From Salegentibacter echinorum (GTDB lineage Bacteria; Bacteroidota; Bacteroidia; Flavobacteriales; Flavobacteriaceae): 60,688 nucleotides of DNA. This document shows positions 27,336-38,683 of the stretch, piece by piece (the stretch's first letter is position 1; each line of letters opens with the position of its first letter). The position numbers were made by a program, and so were the translations under genes. Under the pieces are notes generated by a model. It saw only the letters and a list, made by a program, of their open reading frames with translations, ran no database searches and was not told where the DNA came from. Location: contig NZ_FQVT01000017.1 in assembly GCF_900129445.1 (NCBI RefSeq), positions 1 to 60,688 on the forward strand, in the 5' to 3' direction.

Positions 27336-28214
27336 CTAACCATTACTAACCATTTCTTTAAGTTCCTTATTGATTTTCAAGTAAACCTCATCTTTCTCAT
27401 TTACAGTTGTTTCGGCTGTTATTGGTTCGAAAAAATTATTTATTCCTTGGATAGTTTTTATTTCTACACCTTTTAAGGCTCTTACAAAATGTATCCTGCT
27501 TTTATTATTTCTTTGGTTATTGTCAAGATAAATTAAGCCGTATTTTTTATGAAGTAAATAAATTAAAATTGCCATTTCTTTACCCTTTAAAGCTTTAAAT
27601 CTTTCCTGAATTGACCAAATTAGTTGGGGGCTTGCTTTATCAATAAAAAAGGCTCTTAGAGGAGTTTCATTTTTTTCTACCGGTTTTTTTAGGTTCTTGA
27701 TATGTTCTTGCTTAGGAATATTTACTTTTTTAATAGATTTTACTGCTTTTTTAAAATCCTTTTTAAGCGGACTTTCCATAAGATTTATTCCAATCGTCTT
27801 AAGTAAACTATAGAATTTATCTATTGAATTTAGCAGCGTTGCTTTTAATATCTTAGCTTCACTTAATTGTTGTGTCTGCACATTTACAATTATTACAAGT
27901 GAAAATTTTTCTATTTCTTCTAAACTACTTTCTATGTGGATCAACCGATTAGTAAAAGTGTTTTTTGCACCCCTTTTTCCCTCTCTTACACGCAAAGCTG
28001 ATGAAAATAGTTCAAAAGTTTTTTCAGCCAAATCTTTTAGAATCAAGACGAAATCTTTAATTAAATATTGAAATGTATCTTTTGTAAAATCGATTAGTCT
28101 AATCTCATTATCTTCCCAGGAAGCAATTAGGTTGAGGTACTTTTTATCAGTATTATATCTTTCAAAGGTTAATACATTTATTGCTTTAGTGTAATTTATT
28201 ACAGTTTCTCCCAT
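27336..28214 (-). CDS. Hypothetical protein next to integrase
   Basis: A 292-residue protein with no recognised domain. The first half is mostly helical; residues about 155-190 are Lys-rich (KKDFKKAVKSIKKVNIPK), and the C-terminal part ALKGKEMAILIYLLHKKYGLI followed by RSRIHFVRALKG-like sequence recalls proteins adjacent to Bacteroidetes integrases (RteC-like neighbourhood, from memory, not demonstrable). Its ATG overlaps the integrase TAA by one base (TAATG), implying translational coupling to integrase. A regulatory or excision role is possible but unproven. Confidence 0.65.
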   Translation of the reverse strand: MGETVINYTKAINVLTFERYNTDKKYLNLIASWEDNEIRLIDFTKDTFQYLIKDFVLILKDLAEKTFELFSSALRVREGKRGAKNTFTNRLIHIESSLEEIEKFSLVIIVNVQTQQLSEAKILKATLLNSIDKFYSLLKTIGINLMESPLKKDFKKAVKSIKKVNIPKQEHIKNLKKPVEKNETPLRAFFIDKASPQLIWSIQERFKALKGKEMAILIYLLHKKYGLIYLDNNQRNNKSRIHFVRALKGVEIKTIQGINNFFEPITAETTVNEKDEVYLKINKELKEMVSNG

Positions 28215-29476
28215 TATTCAAAATATTTAAAGGCGTCCAGGGCTAAATCTTTATTACTCTTCTTAATGTAGTTGAGAAACATTTTTTCGCTCCCGTGTCC
28301 GGTTATGTTTATTAAATAGGTGGTGGGTACTTTCCCGTAAAAATTAGTTGCAAATGAACGCCTGCCAATGTGAGAGGAAACTAACTCCCACTTTTGAAAA
28401 GTGTCTTCAATATCCCGGTAATCGTTTTTTGTTGGTTTAACGCCCTTTGGTGCTATTGAAACCCGTCTCTTGCCTTTAACCTCATCATTAATCTTTGCAA
28501 GTTCACAAACTTCTTTTATGTAGTCGTTATAACGTTGGTCTGAAATAGGACGTGGAAAGTTCCCGTTACGCTTTTTAAGTACCTCCCTAACCTCCTTTGT
28601 AACAGGAATAGACATTTCTTTTTTGGTCTTCTTTTGTCTAAACTCCAACAAGGTCTTACCGTCTTCTATTCTTATCATTTCAGGCTTAAACCTCATAAAG
28701 TCGCTAACCCGTTGCCCTGTGAAACAGCTTATTAAAAGCCAATCCCGGGCGTTATCTAAATAATCGTGTTCCAGTTCTGCTTTTTTAATCTTTTCCAGTT
28801 CTTCAAGGCTTAAATAAATGTGGTTCGCCTCTTCGCGCTGTAAAGTAATCCCGTCAAGTTGGTGGTGTGTTTTAAGTCCTAAATACCGGGCGTGGAAACA
28901 GATCGTTTTTATTAGGACAAATTCCCGGTGTTGGGTGTTTTGGGAATAGGCATTTTTATTACTGAAATCTACATAAGCCTTTTTAAAGTCTTCATTTATT
29001 TCATTGATCAGGATAGTTTTACCTAATTCCCTTTGTAACCGCAACATTTTGTTTTTAGTAACCTTTACTTTCTTCCGGTTCGCTTCGGTAATTTCGTTTT
29101 TCCTGTATTCTAAATAGTAATCAATGTAACTAATGAGATCGTTAGGAATTTCTCTTGTTTCCGGTGGGTTGTAGTAATTTTCAATTGTGGTCTTTAACCA
29201 GCTTTTGTCAATCTTTCCCGGTACTGTGGCTTCAAAGGCTTTTAAAATGAAGTCTTCTAACTCGCTTAACTGGTTGTTTACTTCAGTTTGCAGGTTCTTT
29301 ACTTTGATATCCTTTAAACGTTTTTTGGTGTGGTAGTTATTCCAATAATCCCGGGTAACCTGAATTTGTGTTTTGCCTCCAATAACAAAATCTTTGTCAT
29401 CGTGCCTAAATAGTAAACGTAAGTTAAGAGGTGCTTTTTCCCGCGTGGAACGGTAGAGAAAGTTAACAGTAGCCAT
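28214..29476 (-). CDS. Tyrosine recombinase (integrase)
   Basis: The 420-residue protein has an N-terminal arm-binding domain, a SAM-like core-binding domain (about 105-205) and a catalytic domain with Arg256 (FTGQRVSDF), a Lys in the KKTKKEMSI hairpin, His369 and Arg372 (SSHIGRRSFAT), His394 (TGHGSEKMF) and nucleophile Tyr403. All catalytic residues are present, so it is probably active. It integrates the island at the ssrA 3' end. The gene lies at the right end beside attR, with TGTACGGT arm-type repeats directly upstream that may also affect its own promoter. Confidence 0.93.
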   Translation of the reverse strand: MATVNFLYRSTREKAPLNLRLLFRHDDKDFVIGGKTQIQVTRDYWNNYHTKKRLKDIKVKNLQTEVNNQLSELEDFILKAFEATVPGKIDKSWLKTTIENYYNPPETREIPNDLISYIDYYLEYRKNEITEANRKKVKVTKNKMLRLQRELGKTILINEINEDFKKAYVDFSNKNAYSQNTQHREFVLIKTICFHARYLGLKTHHQLDGITLQREEANHIYLSLEELEKIKKAELEHDYLDNARDWLLISCFTGQRVSDFMRFKPEMIRIEDGKTLLEFRQKKTKKEMSIPVTKEVREVLKKRNGNFPRPISDQRYNDYIKEVCELAKINDEVKGKRRVSIAPKGVKPTKNDYRDIEDTFQKWELVSSHIGRRSFATNFYGKVPTTYLINITGHGSEKMFLNYIKKSNKDLALDAFKYFE

Positions 29477-29510
29477 ACAATTAATAATTTGAACAATACA
29501 AATCTAATAA

Positions 29511-29535
29511 ATTTGTACGGTAGTTGTACGGTAAC
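29511..29535 (+). repeat. Integrase arm-type repeats, right
   Basis: Two TGTACGGT units (29514-29521 and 29525-29532), 11 bp apart and in the same sequence context as the left pair at 23181-23206; the two 26-bp segments differ only in the 3-base spacer. Confidence 0.65.
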
Positions 29536-29594
29536 TTGCAAACTATTTCAAACTAACTCAAAGAATAATTAATACCTGAATAGCTAGTAAAGGG

Positions 29595-29624
29595 TTGTAT
29601 TTATTGAATTTAAGGTTATCTTTG
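29595..29624 (+). promoter_or_regulatory. Outward promoter at right end of island
   Basis: TTG (29595-29597), a 19-bp spacer and TATCTTTG (29617-29624) make a full Bacteroidetes promoter reading toward attR. It is followed by a hairpin (TAAGACG with CGTCTTA, about 29633-29667). Confidence 0.5.
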
Positions 29625-29673
29625 GCTTAAAATAAGACGTTCCGGGTTGTTGAGGTTTTGCGTCTTAGTGCTG

Positions 29674-29687
29674 CCTCCGACTCCACT
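29674..29687 (+). repeat. attR of ssrA island, 14-bp direct repeat
   Basis: CCTCCGACTCCACT, identical to 23114-23127 at the tmRNA 3' end, marks the right boundary of the island. Confidence 0.85.
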
Positions 29688-31452
<1,765 letters not shown>

Positions 31453-31482
31453 CTTAATAAACTTATTGCAAATGGTCCATAT

Positions 31483-31510
31483 TGTCAGGCTGAGCTTGTC
31501 GCAGCCATTC
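31483..31510. repeat. REP-like palindromic sequence
   Basis: GTCAGGCTGAGCTTGTCGCAGC, a sibling of the palindrome that the IS110 element has interrupted at 51271/52532. Confidence 0.5.
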
Positions 31511-31675
31511 TTATTTAGAAATGTTTGGATAACCTTTAATTATTTAAACGGTTCAACAAGTCGTTATCTGGGCCTTCTGTAGTATATAAATTATTTCTAC
31601 ATCAATTGGGTTTAGAACCCAATAGTTTATAACTATTTTTGCAAAAGATTAGAAATTTAAATATTCCGATTATTT

Positions 31676-32650
31676 ATGGCCGAAATGCTTTTTAATCCAT
31701 TTAAGGATTTGATTTTTGACGAACATTTTTGTTTCCTTACCGGAGACTTAACTAATGAAAATATGAGCGTTTTTCCTGAATGGCTCATGGATCATTTTAA
31801 TCTTGGGAATGAAAGAATTGAAATGATGGATAAAACCAAATCTTATAAATATGCCGACCTTAAACTGCCCTGCTCTGCCAGGGTAAAAGATGCTTTTGAG
31901 GAATTGGATACAAAAATTCTGGCTGCTTATAATAAAGGATACGAGGGAATGGCATCTCTCGATGAGGAACAGCTATTTCAATGGACGGGAAGAATAGTCT
32001 ATGGTTTGTTATATTATGAAATGGTTTATGAAAGGAACAGGCTGCAAAAAAAAGATGAAGAGTTTGCACTTTCCATGCCACTTAGAAAACGTTTTGGTCA
32101 CTTCCACCTAATGCTACAATCTTTAGTAGAACCAATTTCCTTCGTTGGTAAAAAACCGTGGACTATCACGGTATTCCCCCTAAAATATTCAGCAGATATT
32201 CTTAGTTTTCGCGATGATACAATTAATTTAATGTTCTCATTTGGAGTGAATGGGTTTGGTTTTATTGCCTGTTTACAGGATAATGGGGTAATTGGAGAAA
32301 AACATAGCGAAATACTTAGTAAAATAAAAGGTCATGTTTTACACCCTGTTCAGTTTGAAGAATTATACGCCAGTTTTCATTATACAGATTATATTTTAAA
32401 ACAAGATCCCCAGTACAAGGTTGAAAGCCATGATAATGGCATCAACATAGAAATTGAAAAAACTGAAAAGCCTCCGGTTTTCGATTTCTGGGATGAAGAT
32501 ATGTATGCGCAATTGCTTGCTAACTATTGGCAGGTTTATGGAATTGAAAGGGAAGATATTCTTCGACCTCAAAAACCCCGACTTAGCTTTCTTGAAGATC
32601 CATACACCAAAGATTTTATTAATCCCGAATCTATTAAATTGCCATTTTAA
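31676..32650 (+). CDS. Hypothetical protein, 324 aa
   Basis: No family recognised. The protein is soluble, without signal peptide or membrane segment, rich in aromatic and acidic residues, with a likely mixed alpha/beta body and a conspicuous C-terminal run of FDFWDEDMYAQLLANYW and PRLSFLEDPYTKDF. It has good codon use and an ATG right after a typical AT-rich leader, so it is a real gene. It is next to rtcB but 220 bp away and probably a separate transcript. No function is suggested. Confidence 0.7.
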   Translation: MAEMLFNPFKDLIFDEHFCFLTGDLTNENMSVFPEWLMDHFNLGNERIEMMDKTKSYKYADLKLPCSARVKDAFEELDTKILAAYNKGYEGMASLDEEQLFQWTGRIVYGLLYYEMVYERNRLQKKDEEFALSMPLRKRFGHFHLMLQSLVEPISFVGKKPWTITVFPLKYSADILSFRDDTINLMFSFGVNGFGFIACLQDNGVIGEKHSEILSKIKGHVLHPVQFEELYASFHYTDYILKQDPQYKVESHDNGINIEIEKTEKPPVFDFWDEDMYAQLLANYWQVYGIEREDILRPQKPRLSFLEDPYTKDFINPESIKLPF

Positions 32651-33025
32651 GTCTAAGATAAAAAATATGATCAGTTAGGCTAAAACTATAGTTTAGCATT
32701 GTGTTGATAATATCTTAATTTATCATTCAGAACGCAGCTTGCGGAGTGAAGAATCTCTATTCTAAAGTAACTATTTATCTTTTATAAAATCCAAAGATTT
32801 CAATCTTTTTAATCCTCCCTAAAGGGCGAAAGCTTGAGATTCACTTGTTTTCTCTTTAGTAAGGGTAAAAACAAGTGAATATGTCTAAACGGGTGAATTG
32901 CTACATTCTAAAAAAAGATTCCTCCTACGTCGAAATGACAGCTTATTACAATTGCAATGGATTTATTAAGCTACAGCTTTTAAAATTTATTAAAAAAATT
33001 TAAACTAAACTCCCCTAAGGTACGC
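32651..33025. repeat. Intergenic region with two REP-like units
   Basis: No ORF is supported. At 32723-32758 CATTCAGAACGCAGCTTGCG...GAATCTC and at 32916-32940 AGATTCCTCCTACGTCG AAATGAC are two diverged, oppositely oriented REP-like units between converging genes; together they could form a long-range hairpin. Confidence 0.45.
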
Positions 33026-36000
33026 TCATTCCAAAACAACACCAACTCCTATTTTTTCCAATAAGTAAGGATTATGATCTATAACTAAAATATCATTGTA
33101 CCTGGCTAGTTTTTGAAGCATATCGAACAATAAATCAATATCTGCATAATGTAATCCCGTGCTGGGTTCATCCAAAATATATAGCTTATTTTCAGCTTGC
33201 TCTTCCAACCAGTTTAACAATAAAAGACGTTGCTTTTCTCCGGAAGACAAAGATTGTACAGGCTGCTCTAGATTGAGATGTTCCAGGCCAATCGCTTCCA
33301 ATTTCTCTAAAAATTGAAGGTTTTTTGAGTCCAAACCAGCTGCTGTCAACCATTTTTTTGCTTCAGAAATATTAAGCGCGAGCACCTCAGCGATATTCTT
33401 TAAAGCCACTCGCTGCGCCAGGATTTCCTGTTTATATCGTTGTCCATCGCAGATCTCACAAATTTCAACTGCATTTGCAACTACATCCAATGAAGTTTCT
33501 ACATATCCCCTTCCCTTGCAGTTGGGACACTGGCTCGTTTTGGTTTTATACGAAAAATCGCGCGGTTTAAAATCTGAATGGCCGGCGAAAATCTTCCCGA
33601 CTTCAGTTAATAAATTTAGATAAGAAACCAGCAACGTATTGGAATGAGAGCGCAACTTTTTGGGTTCAAAATACTGTGTTCCCTCGTATTTGTTAGGGAA
33701 ATTTATGCACTCACTATTAACAGGTTTTCCAAGCTCAATGCTGGGCATTAAAATGTCCCTTACCAAGGTGGTTTTTCCTATTCCAGATTTTCCGCTAATG
33801 GCGGTAATTCCGCCCACGGGCACCTCCAGTTCTTTTCTCACCAAAGTATGTTTGGACAAATTCTTAATGGAAATAACCGATTTTGATGCTTTTAGCACTA
33901 CTTTTTTAGAAGGTGATTTTAGATACGGATGGCAATTGGGCTGCTTTAGAAAATCGGCCGGTTTTCCCTTAAATATCACCGAGCCACCCAATTTGCCGGC
34001 CTTGGGTCCCAGCTCTATCAATTCCTGAGCAGCTAAAATTACTTCTTTATTATGTTCAATAACGACCACCGTGTTTCCTTTTTCAATAAGTTCTTTCAGA
34101 ATAAAGATTAGGTCTGGGATGTTATTATGGGACAATCCCGCCGAAGGTTCATCCAGCAAATAGGTAACACCCTTCAACGGACTGTTCAATTGCTTGATTA
34201 AGGCGACTCTTTGGTTTTCACCACCAGAGAGTGTGCTGGATTTCCGGTTGAGCTGCAAGTAATCTATATGTAATTGCCCCGCTCTTTTTATGGTATTTAG
34301 CAAATGCGGCTTGATCCTTTCAATAAGATGCAGGTCTATTTCTTTCTCATGTTGCTCATTTTTCAGCCATTCCTCCAAAGCTTTAAAATCCATCGACTTA
34401 ATTTCGTGAATGGATTTATTTGCAATTTGAAAGTTCAACCGATCCGGTTTTAATCCGCTCCCCGCGCAATGGCTGCATTTAGCCGGCGCAAAAAGTGCTT
34501 TGAGCTTTTTAATATGTTTGTTCTTGCGGGTTTTGTAATACTCTTGCTTTAAATATTCAAACAGTCCATCCCAGCGCATGCTTAGCTTTTGGATCCCTTC
34601 CCTGGTTTTGGTCTTAAACCGCCAGTTTGCTTTCCATACCTTCTCACCGGTGCCGTAAAACAAGACCTCTTTTTGCTGTTCTGAAAGTTCTTTAAAAGGC
34701 GTTTTTAGGGAAAATCCATAGGTTTTTCCCAATTCCTCCACCACCGCCATATACTGGCTGTCTGGCTGGCCGTAGTACGCCAGTGCTTTGTTGTGCGTAA
34801 ACAATCCACTGAGGATGCTCTGGTTTTTATCGAGTATTATCTTGTCTAAACCGGGAAGCAATTCCTCGCCATATCCCTCACAAATCGCACACTTTCCCAG
34901 TTCGTGATTATTGGAAAAATGACTGGCAGAAAGCTCTTCTCCTTCATATTGTGCCTTTCGGGAAAAAGCAAATCTCAAAATCTTATCAATTCCGGTTTGT
35001 TTGGCGATATCAATGCGCGGCGTAAAACTCCTTTCCTTTCGGGTTATACAAATAGTGGGTGTAAGTCCCGTGATATGATCTACCTCCAACTGAAAATCCA
35101 CTCCCACCCTGGACTGCTGATAAGCCGAAAATTGTTTGGTCATTTCCTGCATGCCATAACCTTGTAAGGTATCTATCACCAACGAAGATTTTCCGGAGCC
35201 TGAAATACCCGTCACAACAGTAAGTTTGTTTTTTGGCAAATTAAGATCCAAATCTTTGAGATAATGGGTGCGCGCGCCTTTAATGGTAATTTTATCCTGG
35301 CGTTCACGAGAAATTTCAGGAAAACTTAAAGCTTTTGACTTTCCGGTGTTTTTCACCAATGTATCACAGGAAGATTCAAAAAGTGGGTGATTTTCAAAAC
35401 AGATAATTCCCGCGGTTTGCTTTTTCAGCCTATGCAAAGCTTCCAATAGTTGCCTTACATTTTGTCGGTGCAGGCCAATGCTTGGCTCTTCGAGTAACAA
35501 AATCGTGTTCTTGGATTGTTTTGCAAAATGTTTGGCTAATTTTATACGCTGTGCCTCTCCACCGGATAAAGTATTGGAAGCCTGTCCTAACTTAATATAC
35601 CCCAGCCCCAATTGCAACATCAATGACAGGATTTTAGCAATCTTTGGTTCATCGCCAAAAAAATCATAAGCTTCGGTGATACTCAAATCATAAATATTGG
35701 CAATATTTTTATTTTGCCAGCGCACTTTTAATACTTCGGGTTTAAAGCGTTTGCCATTGCAACTGGGACAAACCTGGTTGATCGTGCCCATCACGTTCAT
35801 GGAAAGCGTGATAAGCCCAGCACCTTCACAGGTCTCGCACCTTCCCTTTTTATTATTGAAGGAAAATGCACTTTTGCTAAGTTTTAGCGTTTTGGCCTCT
35901 GGCGATTTTGCCAAAAGGTCACGTATTTTATTGGCTAACCCCACATAAGTCGCGGGATTGCTTCGAGGCGTTTTGCCAATTGGCCGATCGGAAACCCGAA

Positions 36001-37516
36001 GCAGTTTTAATTCTTTTTTTTCTGAAATTTGAGAAAGTTTTTTATTTACTTCTGAAGTTTTTCGGCTCCCCACGCTTAGTTCGCCTGGTTTGGGTTTGAA
36101 GGTTTTTGTTGAAATCAAACTGGGCTTGGGTGCTTCTTCCGAAGACTCCCTCCAAAATTCAGCTAAAGTGAGGCTCTCCAAATTTTTGGAATCAAGAAAT
36201 TCTTTTACAGGTCCGTTAAAAATCACTTCTCCGCCATGAATTCCTGCGCCAGGACCCAATTCCACGATCCAATTGGCAGCCTTAATAAAATTTAGATCGT
36301 GCTCTACCACCATCACCGTATTTCCGCGAGCAATCAAACGATTTAAAATGTGTCTTAAATACTGCTGATAATCTTGCGAAAGACCAATAGAAGGTTCATC
36401 AAAAACATATAAAATACCCTGCAAGCTGCTGTTCACCTGCTTTATGAGTTTAATGCGCTGCCCATCGCCAGAAGAGATATGGGTACTTGAAGTGGCCAGG
36501 GAATATTGGGTCATTCCCAATCTTATAAGATCGAACAAAGGGGTGCAGATCTTGTTGGCCAAAACCTCTTCCCCAGCCGATAATTTCAGGCTTTTCAGTT
36601 TATCATACAGTTTGGTTAAAGAGAGTTCCATCCACTCCTGGAAGTTAAGCCCCTGCCATTTATAAACAAGATTTTCAGGCTTAATTCTTGCGCCCTTGCA
36701 GCTGGGACATTTCCGGGAACTTACAAATCGCAAAATACTTTTATTGCGATCCAATCTTAAAATATCTTTCATCACGGGAAGCATACCTTTATAAAATCCT
36801 TCTTCCCGGGGCTTCGCCTTAAAACCTTCCCATCTTAGCCGGGACTCCAGGGTATGCTTTCCGAAGAAAACCTTCACGCGATCACTTCCATTCAGCACTA
36901 CATCCTTTTGGGCTTCGGTAAGTTCTTTCCACGGAATGTCCACGTTAAATCCGTGCGCTTTACAAACTTTGTTCAGTTCATCTACCGTGATCTGGGAATA
37001 TACAATATAGCCATTGGGAAGTGTGGTAGTGATGGCTCCCTCGCGCAGGGTTTTGTTCTCATCGCCCAAAACTTTATCGAGATCTATAAACTCTTCCTCC
37101 CCAATCCCCCGGCAACGCTCGCAAGCTCCTTTTGGATGATTAAAGGAAAATAAAGATTTACTCATTTTTTCGTTGCCGGAATACCGTGCAAAAAGAATCC
37201 TGAAAATCGCAGTAAGTTCAGAGAGTGTTCCAAAAGTAGCATTGATAGATTGAAAGCGTTTGGACTGCCCTACTTTAATTACCGGTGGCAGCTCCTTAAT
37301 ATCATCTACCTCGGCCGTGGGTATAGACTGCGCATTTTGCTGATTATAGGCCGGCAAACTTTCCAAAAAATAACGATAGCCTTCATTGGCAATGACATCC
37401 ATGGCCAGTGAAGATTTCCCCGAGCCCGACAAACCGGTCACCACGATCAATTGGTTTTCGGGAATCTTTAAATTGATATTCTTCAGATTGTTTTGGTGGG
37501 CATTAGTGATGCGCAT
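33026..37516 (-). CDS. Double-length UvrA-like ABC ATPase, 1496 aa
   Basis: Canonical UvrA is about 940 residues; this 1496-residue chain holds two UvrA-like units, four ABC half-sites. Site 1: Walker A GLSGSGKSS (28-36), signature ISSGDGQ, DEPSIGLS (373-380). Site 2: no Walker A, but IGKTPRSNPATY (513-524), LSGGEAQ (650-656) and a Walker B altered to LLLEEPSIGLH. Site 3: GISGSGKSS (770-778), LSGGENQ, LDEPSAGLS. Site 4: GKSGIGKTT (1242-1250), LSSGEKQ, ILDEPSTGLH. All four CxxC...CxxC zinc modules remain. The stretch between LFARYSG and SLFSFNHPKGACERC is only a few residues, so the UvrB-binding domain is missing. It is unlikely to serve in excision repair; related UvrA-like proteins give drug tolerance. 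Start 37516 fits UvrA; 37567 is an upstream alternative. Confidence 0.85.
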   Translation of the reverse strand: MRITNAHQNNLKNINLKIPENQLIVVTGLSGSGKSSLAMDVIANEGYRYFLESLPAYNQQNAQSIPTAEVDDIKELPPVIKVGQSKRFQSINATFGTLSELTAIFRILFARYSGNEKMSKSLFSFNHPKGACERCRGIGEEEFIDLDKVLGDENKTLREGAITTTLPNGYIVYSQITVDELNKVCKAHGFNVDIPWKELTEAQKDVVLNGSDRVKVFFGKHTLESRLRWEGFKAKPREEGFYKGMLPVMKDILRLDRNKSILRFVSSRKCPSCKGARIKPENLVYKWQGLNFQEWMELSLTKLYDKLKSLKLSAGEEVLANKICTPLFDLIRLGMTQYSLATSSTHISSGDGQRIKLIKQVNSSLQGILYVFDEPSIGLSQDYQQYLRHILNRLIARGNTVMVVEHDLNFIKAANWIVELGPGAGIHGGEVIFNGPVKEFLDSKNLESLTLAEFWRESSEEAPKPSLISTKTFKPKPGELSVGSRKTSEVNKKLSQISEKKELKLLRVSDRPIGKTPRSNPATYVGLANKIRDLLAKSPEAKTLKLSKSAFSFNNKKGRCETCEGAGLITLSMNVMGTINQVCPSCNGKRFKPEVLKVRWQNKNIANIYDLSITEAYDFFGDEPKIAKILSLMLQLGLGYIKLGQASNTLSGGEAQRIKLAKHFAKQSKNTILLLEEPSIGLHRQNVRQLLEALHRLKKQTAGIICFENHPLFESSCDTLVKNTGKSKALSFPEISRERQDKITIKGARTHYLKDLDLNLPKNKLTVVTGISGSGKSSLVIDTLQGYGMQEMTKQFSAYQQSRVGVDFQLEVDHITGLTPTICITRKERSFTPRIDIAKQTGIDKILRFAFSRKAQYEGEELSASHFSNNHELGKCAICEGYGEELLPGLDKIILDKNQSILSGLFTHNKALAYYGQPDSQYMAVVEELGKTYGFSLKTPFKELSEQQKEVLFYGTGEKVWKANWRFKTKTREGIQKLSMRWDGLFEYLKQEYYKTRKNKHIKKLKALFAPAKCSHCAGSGLKPDRLNFQIANKSIHEIKSMDFKALEEWLKNEQHEKEIDLHLIERIKPHLLNTIKRAGQLHIDYLQLNRKSSTLSGGENQRVALIKQLNSPLKGVTYLLDEPSAGLSHNNIPDLIFILKELIEKGNTVVVIEHNKEVILAAQELIELGPKAGKLGGSVIFKGKPADFLKQPNCHPYLKSPSKKVVLKASKSVISIKNLSKHTLVRKELEVPVGGITAISGKSGIGKTTLVRDILMPSIELGKPVNSECINFPNKYEGTQYFEPKKLRSHSNTLLVSYLNLLTEVGKIFAGHSDFKPRDFSYKTKTSQCPNCKGRGYVETSLDVVANAVEICEICDGQRYKQEILAQRVALKNIAEVLALNISEAKKWLTAAGLDSKNLQFLEKLEAIGLEHLNLEQPVQSLSSGEKQRLLLLNWLEEQAENKLYILDEPSTGLHYADIDLLFDMLQKLARYNDILVIDHNPYLLEKIGVGVVLE

Positions 37517-38016
37517 AACAGACCTTTTTTTTGCAAAACAAAGAATTAAAAAACGATTAGTCGGCAAATTTATCCGTATAATTCACTTCATTTATAAAAT
37601 GCACTTTTTAATATGGAAGGGTGCCTAATTATCCCATATTCTGTAAATAGTTGAACTTAATCCCTTTTAACCCAATCGTAATATTATAAATAATCTGAAA
37701 CAACATTTAAAACCTGTTTTTCGTAGTTCAAAAAAGATTAGAATCTAGACGGCTATTGATCCAATCCACCATTGTCTTTTCCAAGACCAAATACTCAGCT
37801 ATTTATTTAGCTAAACTTTCTTAAGTTCTTTGTGATTAATCAGTATCGATTTAGCTCATTTGGTTTTAAAGATAGAATCTTTCTAAATAACTACTTTCCA
37901 AAGCATTAATTCCTATAACTGATATTTATCATAATATCCAGACAGTATTCTGGATAAATTTGATGGTATAATATAGAGACAAAATCTTTTGTGAATCCAC
38001 ATCAAAACTGAACATC
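37517..38016. other. Divergent intergenic region before sdhC
   Basis: No gene seen. A plus-strand TAAATTTG at 37955-37962 matches TAnnTTTG and may start the sdhCAB transcript, leaving a leader of about 45 nt. No clean -33 TTG was found at the ideal distance. The rest is AT-rich without notable repeats. Confidence 0.35.
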
Positions 38017-38676
38017 ATGAGCATATTTTTTAGGAAATTTATTATTGCCGCTACAGGATTGTTCCTGTGCATTTTTTTAATCGTCCATTTGTCGGCAAAT
38101 TCCTTGTTACTACTTCCCGAGGCATCTGCGCGAGGTTTGTACAATGCCTATTCAACAACTTTGCGTGAAAACCCGTTGATAACCGCAGTGTCATATCTGC
38201 TTTATTTATCTATTATTTTTCACGTGATCTATGCTGCAATTATTACTATTAAGAACAGAAAATCCAAAGGTACTGGCTATAGGGTAAACCACAAACAGGA
38301 AAACAGTACCTGGGCTTCTCAAAACATGGGGTTTCTAGGTGTGTTTATTCTACTATTTATCGTAGTGCACCTGGTTAATTTCTGGGCAAGGGTGAAATTG
38401 GGGATTGGTGAAAGCGTAGGCTTAGACGTTGATGGAAATACCGATGTATATGAAATAACCTATACCTTATTCCATAATATTTACTACGTGCTTTTCTATA
38501 TCCTGTTGATGATCCCATTAGGGTTTCACCTTCATCACGGACTTAAAAGTGCATTTAAAACACTTGGTTTTTATCATAAAAAAGGGCTAAGGGTATTGGC
38601 CAAAATCTCACTTGTATATGCCTTTGTAATGAGCATAGGCTTTGGTGTTATTCCTTTAATCGTTTATTTTAAATAG
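38017..38676 (+). CDS. sdhC: Succinate dehydrogenase cytochrome b subunit
   Basis: The 219-residue protein has five predicted membrane segments and histidines positioned for heme ([46 protein letters not shown]), as in diheme succinate:quinone oxidoreductases of the Bacteroidetes type (b558, TIGR02046-like). It anchors SdhA and SdhB to the inner membrane and passes electrons to menaquinone. First gene of sdhCAB; 7 bp separate it from sdhA, so they are cotranscribed. Confidence 0.92.
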   Translation: MSIFFRKFIIAATGLFLCIFLIVHLSANSLLLLPEASARGLYNAYSTTLRENPLITAVSYLLYLSIIFHVIYAAIITIKNRKSKGTGYRVNHKQENSTWASQNMGFLGVFILLFIVVHLVNFWARVKLGIGESVGLDVDGNTDVYEITYTLFHNIYYVLFYILLMIPLGFHLHHGLKSAFKTLGFYHKKGLRVLAKISLVYAFVMSIGFGVIPLIVYFK

Positions 38677-38683
38677 CTACAAC

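Larger units (their letters stand above)
23128..29687. mobile_element. Genomic island integrated at ssrA
   Basis: About 6.56 kb lies between two 14-bp copies of the ssrA 3' end. All genes except the plus-strand lipoprotein read leftward from the integrase at the right end. Contents in order: ssrA-proximal terminator, integrase arm-type repeats, cargo lipoprotein, zinc-finger primase-like protein, RecA-like ATPase, two small DNA-binding proteins, an unknown protein and the tyrosine integrase. No structural phage, conjugation or mobilisation gene is visible, so it is a minimal integrative element, possibly a phage or ICE satellite that depends on a helper for transfer (inference). Confidence 0.85.

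Noticed and set aside
29314-29541. Minus-strand ORF overlapping the integrase start
   Set aside because: Alternative frame running through the arm repeats and integrase N-terminus; the integrase frame has full family support.
33660-34028. Plus-strand ORF (and several others) antisense to the UvrA-like gene
   Set aside because: Open only because the opposite strand codes; no promoter, start context or homology seen.
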